Shown here one piece after another: positions 7,405-13,929 of a stretch of DNA of 17,759 nt. Both the position numbers and the translations under genes were made by a program. Location: positions 1 through 17,759 of the forward strand of contig CAKZPX010000206.1 in assembly GCA_937139435.1 (NCBI GenBank), in the 5' to 3' direction. Positions within the stretch are counted from its first letter, which is position 1; each line of letters starts with the position of its first letter. Source of the stretch: an uncultured bacterium. Its GTDB lineage: Bacteria > Hydrothermota > Tepidihabitantia > Tepidihabitantales > Tepidihabitantaceae. The notes beneath the pieces are model-generated. The model did no database searches. It was not told the DNA's origin and saw only the letters and a list, made by a program, of their open reading frames with translations.

Positions 7405-7487
7405 GTGCCCACGCTAAATAAAAGGACAACCATTCCTGTTCTCCTCCTGGTGGTTACCATTGTCCTCTCCTGCCGGAAACATCGTTT
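7405..7487 (+). pseudogene. Displaced N-terminus of pstS1: lipoprotein signal peptide in another frame
   Basis: From a GTG at 7405 this frame reads (M)PTLNKRTTIPVLLLVVTIVLSC followed by RK. That is a basic n-region, a hydrophobic core and a lipobox-like VLSC, a good lipoprotein signal. It then runs into meaningless sequence and a stop. The PstS body continues one frame over: upstream of 7545 that frame reads SFTLAGSTSVQPFAELLAELY, the conserved start of mature PstS, without any start codon of its own. Adding one base around 7477-7482 (for example one more A in the run at 7477-7479) would join the halves as CRK-T-SFTLAGS. This is either a real inactivating deletion or an assembly or sequencing error. 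Confidence 0.75.
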
Positions 7488-7544
7488 ACGCTTGCTGGCT
7501 CAACTTCGGTACAACCATTTGCTGAACTCCTTGCCGAACTTTAT

Positions 7545-8249
7545 ATGCATCACCACCCGGGAATAGAAATCAATGTCCAGGGCGGAGGTTCAAGTGCCGG
7601 TATCCGTGCGGTTCAGAACCACATCTGCCACATGGGTATGTCTTCCCGGCATCTCACCCCGGAGGAGAAAAAAAACATCCAGACTTACCGCATCGCGCTT
7701 GATGGCATCGTTCTAATCGTGCACAAAGACAATCCGGTAGCAAACCTTACCAGGACTCAGGTGCGGGAGATATTCACCGGCAGGATTCGCAACTGGCAGG
7801 ATCTGGGAGGAAAAAACCGCAGAATCACTGTAATCACCCGGGAAGAAGGGCCAGGCACCCGTGCCAGTTTTGAAGAAAAGGTGATGGACAATGAGCACTT
7901 TGCCCCGGACGCCCTGGTTCAGGATTCCAACGGTGCAGTGCGGGAGATTGTTGCCGGGAACCCGGCGGCAATCGGCTATATCTCCTATGGACTGGTGGAC
8001 GAACGGGTAAAACCGCTGGCAATTGATACTATCGCGCCTTCTGAATCGGCAATCAGAAACGGCACCTACCCGCTGGTGCGCGAGTTTCTCTTTCTGACCT
8101 GTGGCGAGCCCGGCGAACTTACCCGAAACTTTATCCAGTTTGTCTTCAGCCCTGCCGGACAGAGAGCGCTCGCCGATGAGGGATTGATCCGGGCGAGGAG
8201 GAGGAATGAAGCAAAAATCGGACTTCACCGGCTTCATGCTCCTCGGTAA
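7545..8249 (+). CDS. pstS: PstS-like phosphate-binding protein, body of a frameshifted gene (older copy)
   Basis: The periplasmic substrate-binding protein of a phosphate ABC importer. The frame shows GGGSSAGIRAVQN, MGMSSRHLTPEE, IALDGIVLIVHKDNPV, FTGRIRNWQDLGG and the phosphate-loop stretch TREEGPGTRASFE. It ends with FIQFVFSPAGQRALADEGLI. Conserved sequence extends upstream of the ATG at 7545 (from about 7482), so that ATG is an internal Met and the gene has lost its proper start; see the signal peptide at 7405. It is only distantly similar to the second pstS at 9720 (shared D-G-x-x-x-I-V, NW-x-x-LGG and SPEGQ/SPAGQ elements), so it is not a recent duplicate. The last ~14 codons have no family resemblance and overlap the pstB remnant. 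Whether any product is made is doubtful. Confidence 0.8.
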   Translation: MHHHPGIEINVQGGGSSAGIRAVQNHICHMGMSSRHLTPEEKKNIQTYRIALDGIVLIVHKDNPVANLTRTQVREIFTGRIRNWQDLGGKNRRITVITREEGPGTRASFEEKVMDNEHFAPDALVQDSNGAVREIVAGNPAAIGYISYGLVDERVKPLAIDTIAPSESAIRNGTYPLVREFLFLTCGEPGELTRNFIQFVFSPAGQRALADEGLIRARRRNEAKIGLHRLHAPR

Positions 8250-8367
8250 GCTGGTCGAATTCGGTACCACCAGCCAGATATTCACCAGACAACAGAAACC
8301 CGATACCGAAAATTACATCTCGGGAAATCTGGTTAATACCTTAAAAAATAACAACTTAAACCACTAG
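8206..8367 (+). pseudogene. C-terminal remnant of a pstB gene
   Basis: A 53-codon frame begins with ATG at 8206 behind a purine-rich GAGGAGGAGGA and ends with TAG at 8365-8367. From residue 5 it matches the end of PstB: SDFTGFMLLGKLVEFG...IFTRQQKPDTENYISG. This aligns with the end of the intact pstB in this window (SDYCAFLMLGELIEFD...LFTTPKDRRTEDFLSG). Walker A, Q-loop, signature, Walker B and H-loop are all absent, so it cannot be an ATPase. It overlaps the end of the pstS1 frame by 44 bases. This suggests that pstC, pstA and most of pstB were deleted, with the junction near 8195-8218, where GAG/AGG triplets repeat. Confidence 0.78.
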
Positions 8368-8395
8368 CACCCTCCGGAATGCTTGCAGTTTAAAA

Positions 8396-8439
8396 CTTAA
8401 CAGAAACTTAACCGAAAAATTATTCACCCTTAACCCCGC
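8396..8439 (+). promoter_or_regulatory. Pho-box-like array of 11-bp repeats upstream of the pst-pho operon
   Basis: Four consecutive 11-bp units are CTTAACAGAAA (8396), CTTAACCGAAA (8407), AATTATTCACC (8418, degenerate) and CTTAACCCCGC (8429). The TTAACA/TTAACC cores lie exactly 11 bases apart at 8397, 8408 and 8430. This is the arrangement known for PhoP boxes (TTAACA-like repeats, 11-bp period) and similar to the tandem 11-bp units of E. coli Pho boxes. The last unit ends five bases before the -10 box GATAAT at 8445-8450, where a PhoB-type activator would be expected to bind. The phoB gene of the same operon is the likely regulator. Confidence 0.68.
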
Positions 8440-8444
8440 TTTTT

Positions 8445-8450
8445 GATAAT
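8445..8450 (+). promoter_or_regulatory. Candidate -10 box of the phosphate operon
   Basis: GATAAT matches TATAAT at 5/6 and follows the Pho-box-like array with no consensus -35, as expected for an activator-dependent promoter. Transcription would start near 8457, just before the first Shine-Dalgarno at 8462. Confidence 0.5.
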
Positions 8451-8458
8451 TATTACCG

Positions 8459-8520
8459 TGAAAGGAGACTCGTGTTAAAAAAAACAAACCATACTGAAAG
8501 GAGAACAATGCTAAAAAAAC
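8459..8520 (+). repeat. Duplicated translation-initiation region of the porin gene
   Basis: TGAAAGGAGA occurs at 8459-8468 and again at 8495-8504, exactly 36 bases apart. Each copy is followed by a start codon in the same frame (GTG 8472, ATG 8508) and then (T/C)TAAAAAAA. Both starts would give proteins beginning MLKK. The second fits the signal peptide best. Confidence 0.65.
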
Positions 8521-9695
8521 AGATCGTCCTCACCGTTGTGGCGTTAATCGCCACTATTATCTTCGCCCAGGAACCGGGCGAAACCAATTTTGAGCACAAC
8601 GGCTGGTTCCGCTATACCAACCGGTCAACCGAATTCAAAATCACCAACCCATCAGTAAATAGCTTTTCCCTGGAACGTGGTTACATCAGGCTCGCCCATC
8701 GATGGACATCGCAATTATATACTAAAATGACCGTTGACCTCTTCTCATCGGACAAATATCCGGATGGTGCCACGGTCCGGCTCAAAGAGGCCTATGCCGA
8801 CATCGCTCTCCCCCTGAAAGACTTCAACTTCAGCGCCGGCTTGCAAAAACATTACTTCGGTCTTATCTACTCCTGGGACTACACCCATCCGGAAAAGGCG
8901 CTTGGCGATGACCAGGGCGTCTGCGCCTCAGCTGATTACGGTCTCACGGTTAATGGCTTTCTGCCCGGAGGACTGGGTGAACTCCATCTCGGTGTCTACA
9001 ACGGCGAAGGTTACAAATACGCTGGCAAATACATCAATCTCTCACCAGAACTGCTGGCAAACTTGCGCCTGACCCCATTCACCGGCATCACCCTGGGCGC
9101 CTCGGTATTCACTAACGCCAGTGATGCCAGCCCTTACAAAAACGACAAAAAGGGACGTTCCGGTTCCGGTAATAACATCTTCTACATGAACGCCGACACC
9201 ACAAACAAAAACCGCTTTGCTCTGGCACCGATGTTGCGGGTCGCCTTCGGTCCCGTCTCGCTCACCGGAGAATATATCATCTACAACTACCAGCGCTGGT
9301 TCAGCTATTACAAAATCAACCTTGACACCGCCGGTAACCCAACCGACTCCACTCTTGTAGAAAAGACAAAGAAATACGCCTTTGGCGGAATTGATCTTGT
9401 TCCAGTAATAACACTTGCCAAACGTAAGGTGCAACTATTCGGTCGGTTCGCAATCTGGAACCGCCAGGAAGAAAATAACAACGTGATGGAACTGAATAAG
9501 GATAGAAGTTTTATCCGCTACGGTGCTGGCTTCAATTACCATCTGGTACGCCGGGAAAAGGGCAAACCCGGATTGGCATACCAGTTTGCATGGACAAGAA
9601 CCCAGCCCCGAAACAATGCACTCAAACCTACCGATGTTTTCCTTGCTCAGGTGCGGTTTGAGTGGGATGCGGTTTTACCTAAACCGCAGCAGTAA
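8508..9695 (+). CDS. OprP-like outer-membrane porin (putative phosphate-selective)
   Basis: The signal peptide MLKKQIVLTVVALIATIIFAQ is followed by a protein of alternating polar/hydrophobic strands rich in aromatic residues: NGWFRYTNRST, SFSLERGYIRLAHRW, LYTKMTVDLFS, VRLKEAYADIAL, FNFSAGLQKHYFGLIY, ending VFLAQVRFEWD. The order 'short N-terminal strand, LERGYIRL, VRLKEAYADI, G-x-Q-K-x-x-FGL' resembles phosphate-selective porin O/P proteins, which form anion-selective channels in the outer membrane. The family call is by eye and moderate; the context, first gene of a pst operon behind a Pho-box-like array, supports a role in phosphate entry. I chose ATG 8508 (Shine-Dalgarno AAAGGAGA, clean signal peptide). 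The upstream in-frame GTG at 8472 would add 12 residues and push the signal inward. pstS starts 24 bases downstream. Confidence 0.78.
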   Translation: MLKKQIVLTVVALIATIIFAQEPGETNFEHNGWFRYTNRSTEFKITNPSVNSFSLERGYIRLAHRWTSQLYTKMTVDLFSSDKYPDGATVRLKEAYADIALPLKDFNFSAGLQKHYFGLIYSWDYTHPEKALGDDQGVCASADYGLTVNGFLPGGLGELHLGVYNGEGYKYAGKYINLSPELLANLRLTPFTGITLGASVFTNASDASPYKNDKKGRSGSGNNIFYMNADTTNKNRFALAPMLRVAFGPVSLTGEYIIYNYQRWFSYYKINLDTAGNPTDSTLVEKTKKYAFGGIDLVPVITLAKRKVQLFGRFAIWNRQEENNNVMELNKDRSFIRYGAGFNYHLVRREKGKPGLAYQFAWTRTQPRNNALKPTDVFLAQVRFEWDAVLPKPQQ

Positions 9696-9719
9696 ATAAA
9701 ACCAAAAGGAGGAAAAGAA

Positions 9720-10592
9720 ATGAGAAAAATAGCTTCAATCATCATAACCGCCCTCGCCCTGAGCGGTAGTGTGCTCGGGCTGGAGGTTATCGTTAAAGGT
9801 TCAGATACAATCCTGAACCTCACCCAGCGGCTTGCCGAAGCCTTCTCTGCGGTACAACCCGATGTTACCGTCTCAATAACCGGTGGTGGTTCTGGTGTCG
9901 GCATCAATGCCCTGATCAACCGGGAGATTGACATCGCCAATGCCTCCCGAAGCATTAAGTCAAAAGAAATCTCCTCGGCCCGTGCCAACGGCGTTAACCC
10001 GGTAGAGATCGTCATCGCCCTGGATGGACTTTCAGTCATCGTCAACAGCAAAAATCCTGTAAGCCGTCTGACCATCGACCAGATCGGAGCGATCTATCGC
10101 GGTGAGATTACCAACTGGAGCCAGCTTGGCGGTCCGAATAAAAAAATCGTCCTCTATGGTCGGCAACCCAATTCCGGGACTTTCGTCTTCTTCCGGGATG
10201 AAGTAGTTAAAGGTGAATACGCCACCAGCATGCGTCAGATGAATGGCAACGCCCAGATAGTTGAGGGAGTAAATGCGGACGAAGGTGGTATAGGTTATGT
10301 CGGACTTGGCTATATCAAAGGTATTAGTGGAATAAAACCTCTGAGTGTCGCCAGGACAACCGCCGGCCCTTATTTTTCTCCTGCTGATGAAGCAAGCGTC
10401 AGAAGCGGTGCCTATCCCCTTACCCGCCCTCTTTATCAGTACACCAACGGCGTACCAAAAGGTCTGGTACGCGCATTTATTGAATTTGAACTGAGCCCGG
10501 AGGGACAAAAAATTGTGGAAGAGGAAGGCTTCATCCCGGTAACCCAAAACTACATCCAGCGCAACAACCAGATCCTTACCGTAGGCAAGTAA
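9720..10592 (+). CDS. pstS: Phosphate ABC transporter substrate-binding protein PstS
   Basis: The periplasmic phosphate-binding subunit of the Pst importer. A type I signal peptide (MRKIASIIITALALSGSVLG, no lipobox Cys) precedes the mature start LEVIVKGSDTILNLTQRLAEAF. The ligand-contacting elements are visible: KGSDT near the N-terminus, GGGSGVGINALINREIDIANASR, and GRQPNSGTFVFF, where SGT contributes phosphate contacts in the family. The C-terminus has FIEFELSPEGQKIVEEEGFIPV. At 290 residues it is of normal length. A strong AAGGAGG lies seven bases before the ATG. The stop codon abuts the pstC start directly. Unlike the decayed copy at 7405-8249, this protein is not predicted to be a lipoprotein. 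Confidence 0.94.
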   Translation: MRKIASIIITALALSGSVLGLEVIVKGSDTILNLTQRLAEAFSAVQPDVTVSITGGGSGVGINALINREIDIANASRSIKSKEISSARANGVNPVEIVIALDGLSVIVNSKNPVSRLTIDQIGAIYRGEITNWSQLGGPNKKIVLYGRQPNSGTFVFFRDEVVKGEYATSMRQMNGNAQIVEGVNADEGGIGYVGLGYIKGISGIKPLSVARTTAGPYFSPADEASVRSGAYPLTRPLYQYTNGVPKGLVRAFIEFELSPEGQKIVEEEGFIPVTQNYIQRNNQILTVGK

Positions 10593-11516
10593 ATGAACAT
10601 CCGTAAAGGGGTTGACCGCGACATCAGGAAGGTTTTCCTGGCTAACGCCATTCTGGCTGCGACCGTCCTGGTCGGTATCCTTGTGTTTTTACTCTCCTAC
10701 GGGGTAAGAGCATTTTTCCCCTCGCCACTCGCTTTTACCGACCCATCAAGCCGCCCGGTAAAAGTAAGTGAGTTTCTCACTGGCACAGTCTGGAATCCTG
10801 ATGCTTACGGTCAACCCTCTTACGGTATCATCCCTCTTCTCCTGGGCAGCTTTATAACAACGTTAATCGCCCTGGTGATTGCTGTACCTCTTGGTGTTGC
10901 CAGTGCCGTCTTTATTGCCGAGCGACTTAAGGGGTGGCAGCGCATTACCGCCAAAGTAATTATAGAACTGTTTGCGGGTTTCCCTTCGGTTATAATCGGT
11001 TTCTTTGGTTTACTTGTTCTGGGACCGTTTCTTGCCCGGTTATTTAATGTCCCATCAGGTCTTAACCTCCTGACCGCCGGTGTTACCCTCGCCCTTATGT
11101 CCCTGCCTACTATTATTACTGTGTCCGACGACGCCCTTCTTGTGGTCCCCAACTCCTATCGTGAAGCAGCGTATGCCCTTGGTGCCTCGCCCTGGATTAC
11201 CGCAACCCGGATCATTCTACCTGCTGCCCGTTCCGGCATACTGGCTGCTGTTATGCTCGGATTCGGTCGGGCGGTTGGCGAAACGATGGCGGTTCTGATG
11301 GTTGCCGGCAATGCTCCGGTAATACCGCGTTCTCTTTTTGACCCGGTGCGCACTATCACATCTACCATTGCCATTGAACTGGGAGAAACCGCCTTTAATA
11401 CACCTCATTTCTTCTCCCTTTTCGCACTCGGGTTCATACTATTTATTATCGCTCTGGCTACCAACCTCATTGCCGAATCACTTTTCCGGCGCGAAAAAAG
11501 AAGCTTTACCCTCTGA
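10593..11516 (+). CDS. pstC: Phosphate ABC transporter permease PstC
   Basis: One of the two inner-membrane subunits of the Pst importer. The 307-residue product has an N-terminal helix (about 15-40), a periplasmic loop and then the five-helix permease core, starting GIIPLLLGSFITTLIALVIA. The cytoplasmic EAA loop that docks onto the ATPase is SYREAAYALGASPWITATRI (about 188-207). The family stretch ELFAGFPSVIIGFFGL lies ahead of it, and GRAVGETMAVLMVAGN follows. Its ATG is adjacent to the pstS TAA with no spacer, which points to coupled translation. The order pstS-pstC-pstA-pstB and the longer N-terminal loop support PstC over PstA. Confidence 0.95.
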   Translation: MNIRKGVDRDIRKVFLANAILAATVLVGILVFLLSYGVRAFFPSPLAFTDPSSRPVKVSEFLTGTVWNPDAYGQPSYGIIPLLLGSFITTLIALVIAVPLGVASAVFIAERLKGWQRITAKVIIELFAGFPSVIIGFFGLLVLGPFLARLFNVPSGLNLLTAGVTLALMSLPTIITVSDDALLVVPNSYREAAYALGASPWITATRIILPAARSGILAAVMLGFGRAVGETMAVLMVAGNAPVIPRSLFDPVRTITSTIAIELGETAFNTPHFFSLFALGFILFIIALATNLIAESLFRREKRSFTL

Positions 11517-11522
11517 ACCGGT

Positions 11523-12398
11523 ATGAAAAAAAGTAACTATCGCCGCACCCGCTTTATCAGCAACATCTGGTTTATCGTATTAGCAATTCCTTTGTTACTA
11601 TTCATTCTCTTCATCGGTTATATGTGCTTTTATCTGCTGAAAAACGGCATCAACGTCATCTCCTGGGAATTTCTTACCCGCCCCCCGGCCAGTGGTATGA
11701 CTGCGGGCGGCATCCTGCCCTGTATCATCGGAACCGTGTATATCACTTTCATCTCGCTCCTCTTTTCCATACCAATCGGGATTTTTTCGGCAATCTATCT
11801 TGCCGAATACGCCCCTAACAACATCTTTACCCGAATCATCCGCAGTTCGGTTCGCAGTCTCGCTGGCATACCGTCAATCGTCTACGGTCTGTTCGGGGTC
11901 GCCTTGTTTGTCCGGACCATGGATATTGGTCTCTCGGTTCTTGCCTCAGGACTGACGCTTGGGTTAATGAACCTGCCCTGGATTATCGCCACTGCTGAGG
12001 AGGCAATAACCGCCATCCCCGGTTCTTTCCGGGAGGGAGCTCTGGCACTGGGTGCAACAAAATGGGAATCAATCTACCGCAATGTCCTTCCCTATGCCTT
12101 TCCTGGAATCCTGACCGGCATCCTCCTCGCCGTCGCCCGGACTATGGGAGAAACAGCACCGATTCTCTTTACCGGCGTAACCTACTTCACTCGCGAACTC
12201 CCCCGAACCCCACTGCAAAAATTCATGGCTTTACCTTACCACCTCTTCGCCCTCGCAACTCAACATGATCAGCTGCTTAAAGTCCGGCCGATCGCTTTTG
12301 GCACCGCCCTGGTTCTGCTCTTTCTTGTTCTGCTGTTTGATGCTATAGCCTTTATCATCCGCATGCGGATTGCGGCAACCAACAAATGGGAGGTCTAA
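11523..12398 (+). CDS. pstA: Phosphate ABC transporter permease PstA
   Basis: The second inner-membrane subunit of the Pst importer, 291 residues. A basic N-terminus (MKKSNYRRTR) precedes a first helix (about 14-38). The permease core follows from GGILPCIIGTVYITFISLLF. The EAA loop is SFREGALALGATKWESIYRN (about 168-187), with RSLAGIPSIVYGLFGVALF before it and ARTMGETAPILFTG after it, the usual PstA form. The gene begins six bases after the pstC stop. It ends TGG GAG GTC TAA, and its last codons contain the GGGAGG that appears to serve as the ribosome-binding site for pstB. Confidence 0.95.
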   Translation: MKKSNYRRTRFISNIWFIVLAIPLLLFILFIGYMCFYLLKNGINVISWEFLTRPPASGMTAGGILPCIIGTVYITFISLLFSIPIGIFSAIYLAEYAPNNIFTRIIRSSVRSLAGIPSIVYGLFGVALFVRTMDIGLSVLASGLTLGLMNLPWIIATAEEAITAIPGSFREGALALGATKWESIYRNVLPYAFPGILTGILLAVARTMGETAPILFTGVTYFTRELPRTPLQKFMALPYHLFALATQHDQLLKVRPIAFGTALVLLFLVLLFDAIAFIIRMRIAATNKWEV

Positions 12399-12401
12399 AT
12401 T
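12388..12401 (+). promoter_or_regulatory. Shine-Dalgarno and ATT start of pstB
   Basis: GGGAGG (12388-12393) inside the last codons of pstA is followed by TCTAA and then ATT (12399-12401). The pstB frame is bounded by the pstA stop TAA (12396-12398), which is in the same frame. No ATG, GTG, TTG or CTG lies between that stop and the conserved start of PstB. The Shine-Dalgarno is five bases from the ATT, the optimal distance. Confidence 0.65.
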
Positions 12402-13160
12402 AACGCAAAGGGTGCTATTGAAATCAGAAACCTCAACCTGTGGTTTTCCGGTAACCACATTTTAAAAAATATCTCCTTCAATATTCCGCCCCTGGCAATA
12501 ACCGCGATTATGGGACCGTCAGGTTGTGGTAAATCCACACTCCTGCGCAGCATCAACCGGATGAACGACCTTATTGCCGATACCCGCATTACCGGAAGCA
12601 TCCTGATAGATGGAGTAGATATATTAAGTGAACACACCGATGTGATTGAGCTCCGCAAACGGGTGGGTATGGTTTTTCAGAAACCAAACCCATTTCCAAA
12701 ATCAATCTTTGAGAATATCGCCTTCGGCATCAGAATTCATAAACTAGCACAGGGTCTCGAAATCAAATCCCGGGTAGAGAAAGCGCTCCGTGCTGCCAAC
12801 CTCTGGGAAGAGGTAAAAATGCGCCTCTCTGACAACGCCTTTTCCCTGTCGGGAGGGCAGCAACAGCGCCTCTGCATCGCCCGCTGTATGGCGGTGGAGC
12901 CGGAGATAATTCTCCTGGATGAACCCGCCTCTGCCCTTGATCCGCATTCCACCGCACGATTAGAGGAACTCCTGCGGGAATTAAAAAAATCCTATACCAT
13001 TGTTATCGTCACTCACAACCTCCAGCAAGCTGCCCGTCTTTCTGACTACTGTGCCTTCTTGATGCTTGGCGAACTGATAGAGTTTGACCGCACTGAACTG
13101 CTCTTCACCACCCCGAAAGACCGAAGAACCGAAGACTTTCTCAGCGGTAAATTTGGATGA
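12399..13160 (+). CDS. pstB: Phosphate ABC transporter ATP-binding protein PstB (non-AUG start)
   Basis: The ATPase that powers the Pst importer. Read from the ATT at 12399 it has 253 residues, the normal PstB length, with AIEIRNLNLWFSG at the N-terminus. Walker A is GPSGCGKST (39-47), the Q-loop Gln94 (VFQKPNPFPKSIFENI), the signature LSGGQQQR (from 150), Walker B IILLDEP (Asp174-Glu175) and the H-loop His206 (IVTHNLQQA). The family's C-terminus is FTTPKDRRTEDFLSGKFG. The first ATG is 12510, at the Met before Walker A; starting there would remove the first strands and the adenine-stacking region, so I reject it. Either ATT is the true start or a single-base change has replaced ATG. The gene follows pstA without a gap. 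Confidence 0.93.
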   Translation: MNAKGAIEIRNLNLWFSGNHILKNISFNIPPLAITAIMGPSGCGKSTLLRSINRMNDLIADTRITGSILIDGVDILSEHTDVIELRKRVGMVFQKPNPFPKSIFENIAFGIRIHKLAQGLEIKSRVEKALRAANLWEEVKMRLSDNAFSLSGGQQQRLCIARCMAVEPEIILLDEPASALDPHSTARLEELLRELKKSYTIVIVTHNLQQAARLSDYCAFLMLGELIEFDRTELLFTTPKDRRTEDFLSGKFG

Positions 13161-13169
13161 TGGCGAAAC

Positions 13170-13197
13170 TTGTCGTAAAAGAAAAATTGGCTATAAT
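13170..13197 (+). promoter_or_regulatory. Candidate internal promoter for phoU-phoB-phoR
   Basis: TTGTCG (13170-13175, 4/6) and TATAAT (13192-13197, 6/6) are 16 bases apart in the 61-bp gap between pstB and phoU. The phoU ribosome-binding site AGGAG (13211-13215) follows. It could provide basal expression of the regulators independently of the Pho box. Confidence 0.5.
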
Positions 13198-13221
13198 AAT
13201 AAAACAAATCAGGAGCAAAAA

Positions 13222-13905
13222 ATGACCGTCCTGGAAGAAAAAATTGCTGCCCTGAAAGAAAAAATTTTGGTCATGGCGGCAGAAGTAGAAAAAATGGTAG
13301 AAGAAAGCATCCGCGCGCTGGTCAAGCGTGATGCCCAGCTGGCGGAACGGGTAGTCAACCAGGCCGAAAAGGTAGTCAATCATTTAGAGATTGAAATTGA
13401 GGACATGGCAATCAACCTCATCGCCCTTTATCAACCTGAGGCATCAAATCTGCGTATCATCACAATGGTGATAAAGATCAATAACGATCTGGAACGGATC
13501 GGTGACCATGCGGTCAACATCGCCGAGGCAGCCCTTTTCCTTATCCCCCGTCCCCCGGTAAAACCGCTGATCGATTTGCCCCGAATGGCAAACGAAGCAA
13601 TAGGAATGCTTCGTGATTGTCTTGATGCTTTTACCAACAATAACCCCGAACTCGCCCGCAATGTCTGCGTCCGGGACTCAGTGGTTGATTCACTTAAAGA
13701 CCAGATTAACCGTGAACTTATTACCTACATGACCAGCGATGCCACCACTATTGACCGTGCTCTGAAACTGATGCTTATCTCCTTAAACTTGGAACGCATC
13801 GCCGACCTCGCCACTAATATATCTGAAGATGTTATCTATGCTGTCAAGGGAGAAGTCATAAAACACGGTCGGTGCGATGCCGGACTTCAAGGATTGGAAT
13901 CCTAA
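13222..13905 (+). CDS. phoU: Phosphate signalling regulator PhoU
   Basis: PhoU is a cytoplasmic helical protein that links the Pst transporter to the PhoR kinase and represses the Pho response when phosphate is plentiful. From ATG 13222 the product has 227 residues, the family norm, and consists of two similar three-helix bundles. Each has the metal-binding helix motif: NNDLERIGDHAVNIAE (about 87-102) and LNLERIADLATNISEDVIY near the C-terminus. The start follows AGGAG by six bases; the frame is open further upstream into pstB, but that part has no PhoU resemblance. The product is very rich in charged helices at its N-terminus (EEKIAALKEKI). phoB follows after 24 bases. Confidence 0.94.
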   Translation: MTVLEEKIAALKEKILVMAAEVEKMVEESIRALVKRDAQLAERVVNQAEKVVNHLEIEIEDMAINLIALYQPEASNLRIITMVIKINNDLERIGDHAVNIAEAALFLIPRPPVKPLIDLPRMANEAIGMLRDCLDAFTNNNPELARNVCVRDSVVDSLKDQINRELITYMTSDATTIDRALKLMLISLNLERIADLATNISEDVIYAVKGEVIKHGRCDAGLQGLES

Positions 13906-13923
13906 ACGAGAAATTACTATATA
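13894..13923 (+). promoter_or_regulatory. Weak candidate promoter directly upstream of phoB
   Basis: TTGGAA (13894-13899) and TATATA (13918-13923) are 18 bases apart. The GTG of phoB (13930) falls where transcription would start, and phoB has no Shine-Dalgarno, which would fit a leaderless message. The match is modest and may be chance. Confidence 0.25.
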
Positions 13924-13929
13924 ACACCA

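Noticed and set aside
7474..7485. Programmed -1 ribosomal frameshifting in the older pstS.
   Set aside because: No X-XXY-YYZ slippery heptamer and no obvious stimulatory hairpin at the junction; a one-base deletion or read error is simpler.
7713..8285. A long minus-strand reading frame opposite the older pstS.
   Set aside because: It is the antisense shadow of the PstS body; its translation shows no family features and it has no ribosome-binding site or promoter.
12510..13160. pstB starting at the ATG at 12510.
   Set aside because: This Met lies in AIMGPSGCGKST at Walker A; conserved PstB sequence (IEIRNLNLWF...) continues upstream in the same frame, so this start would give a truncated, non-functional protein.
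13084..13221. PhoU extended upstream to an ATG at 13084.
   Set aside because: The extra 46 residues come from the pstB coding region in another frame and have no PhoU resemblance; ATG 13222 has a proper Shine-Dalgarno and gives the family length.
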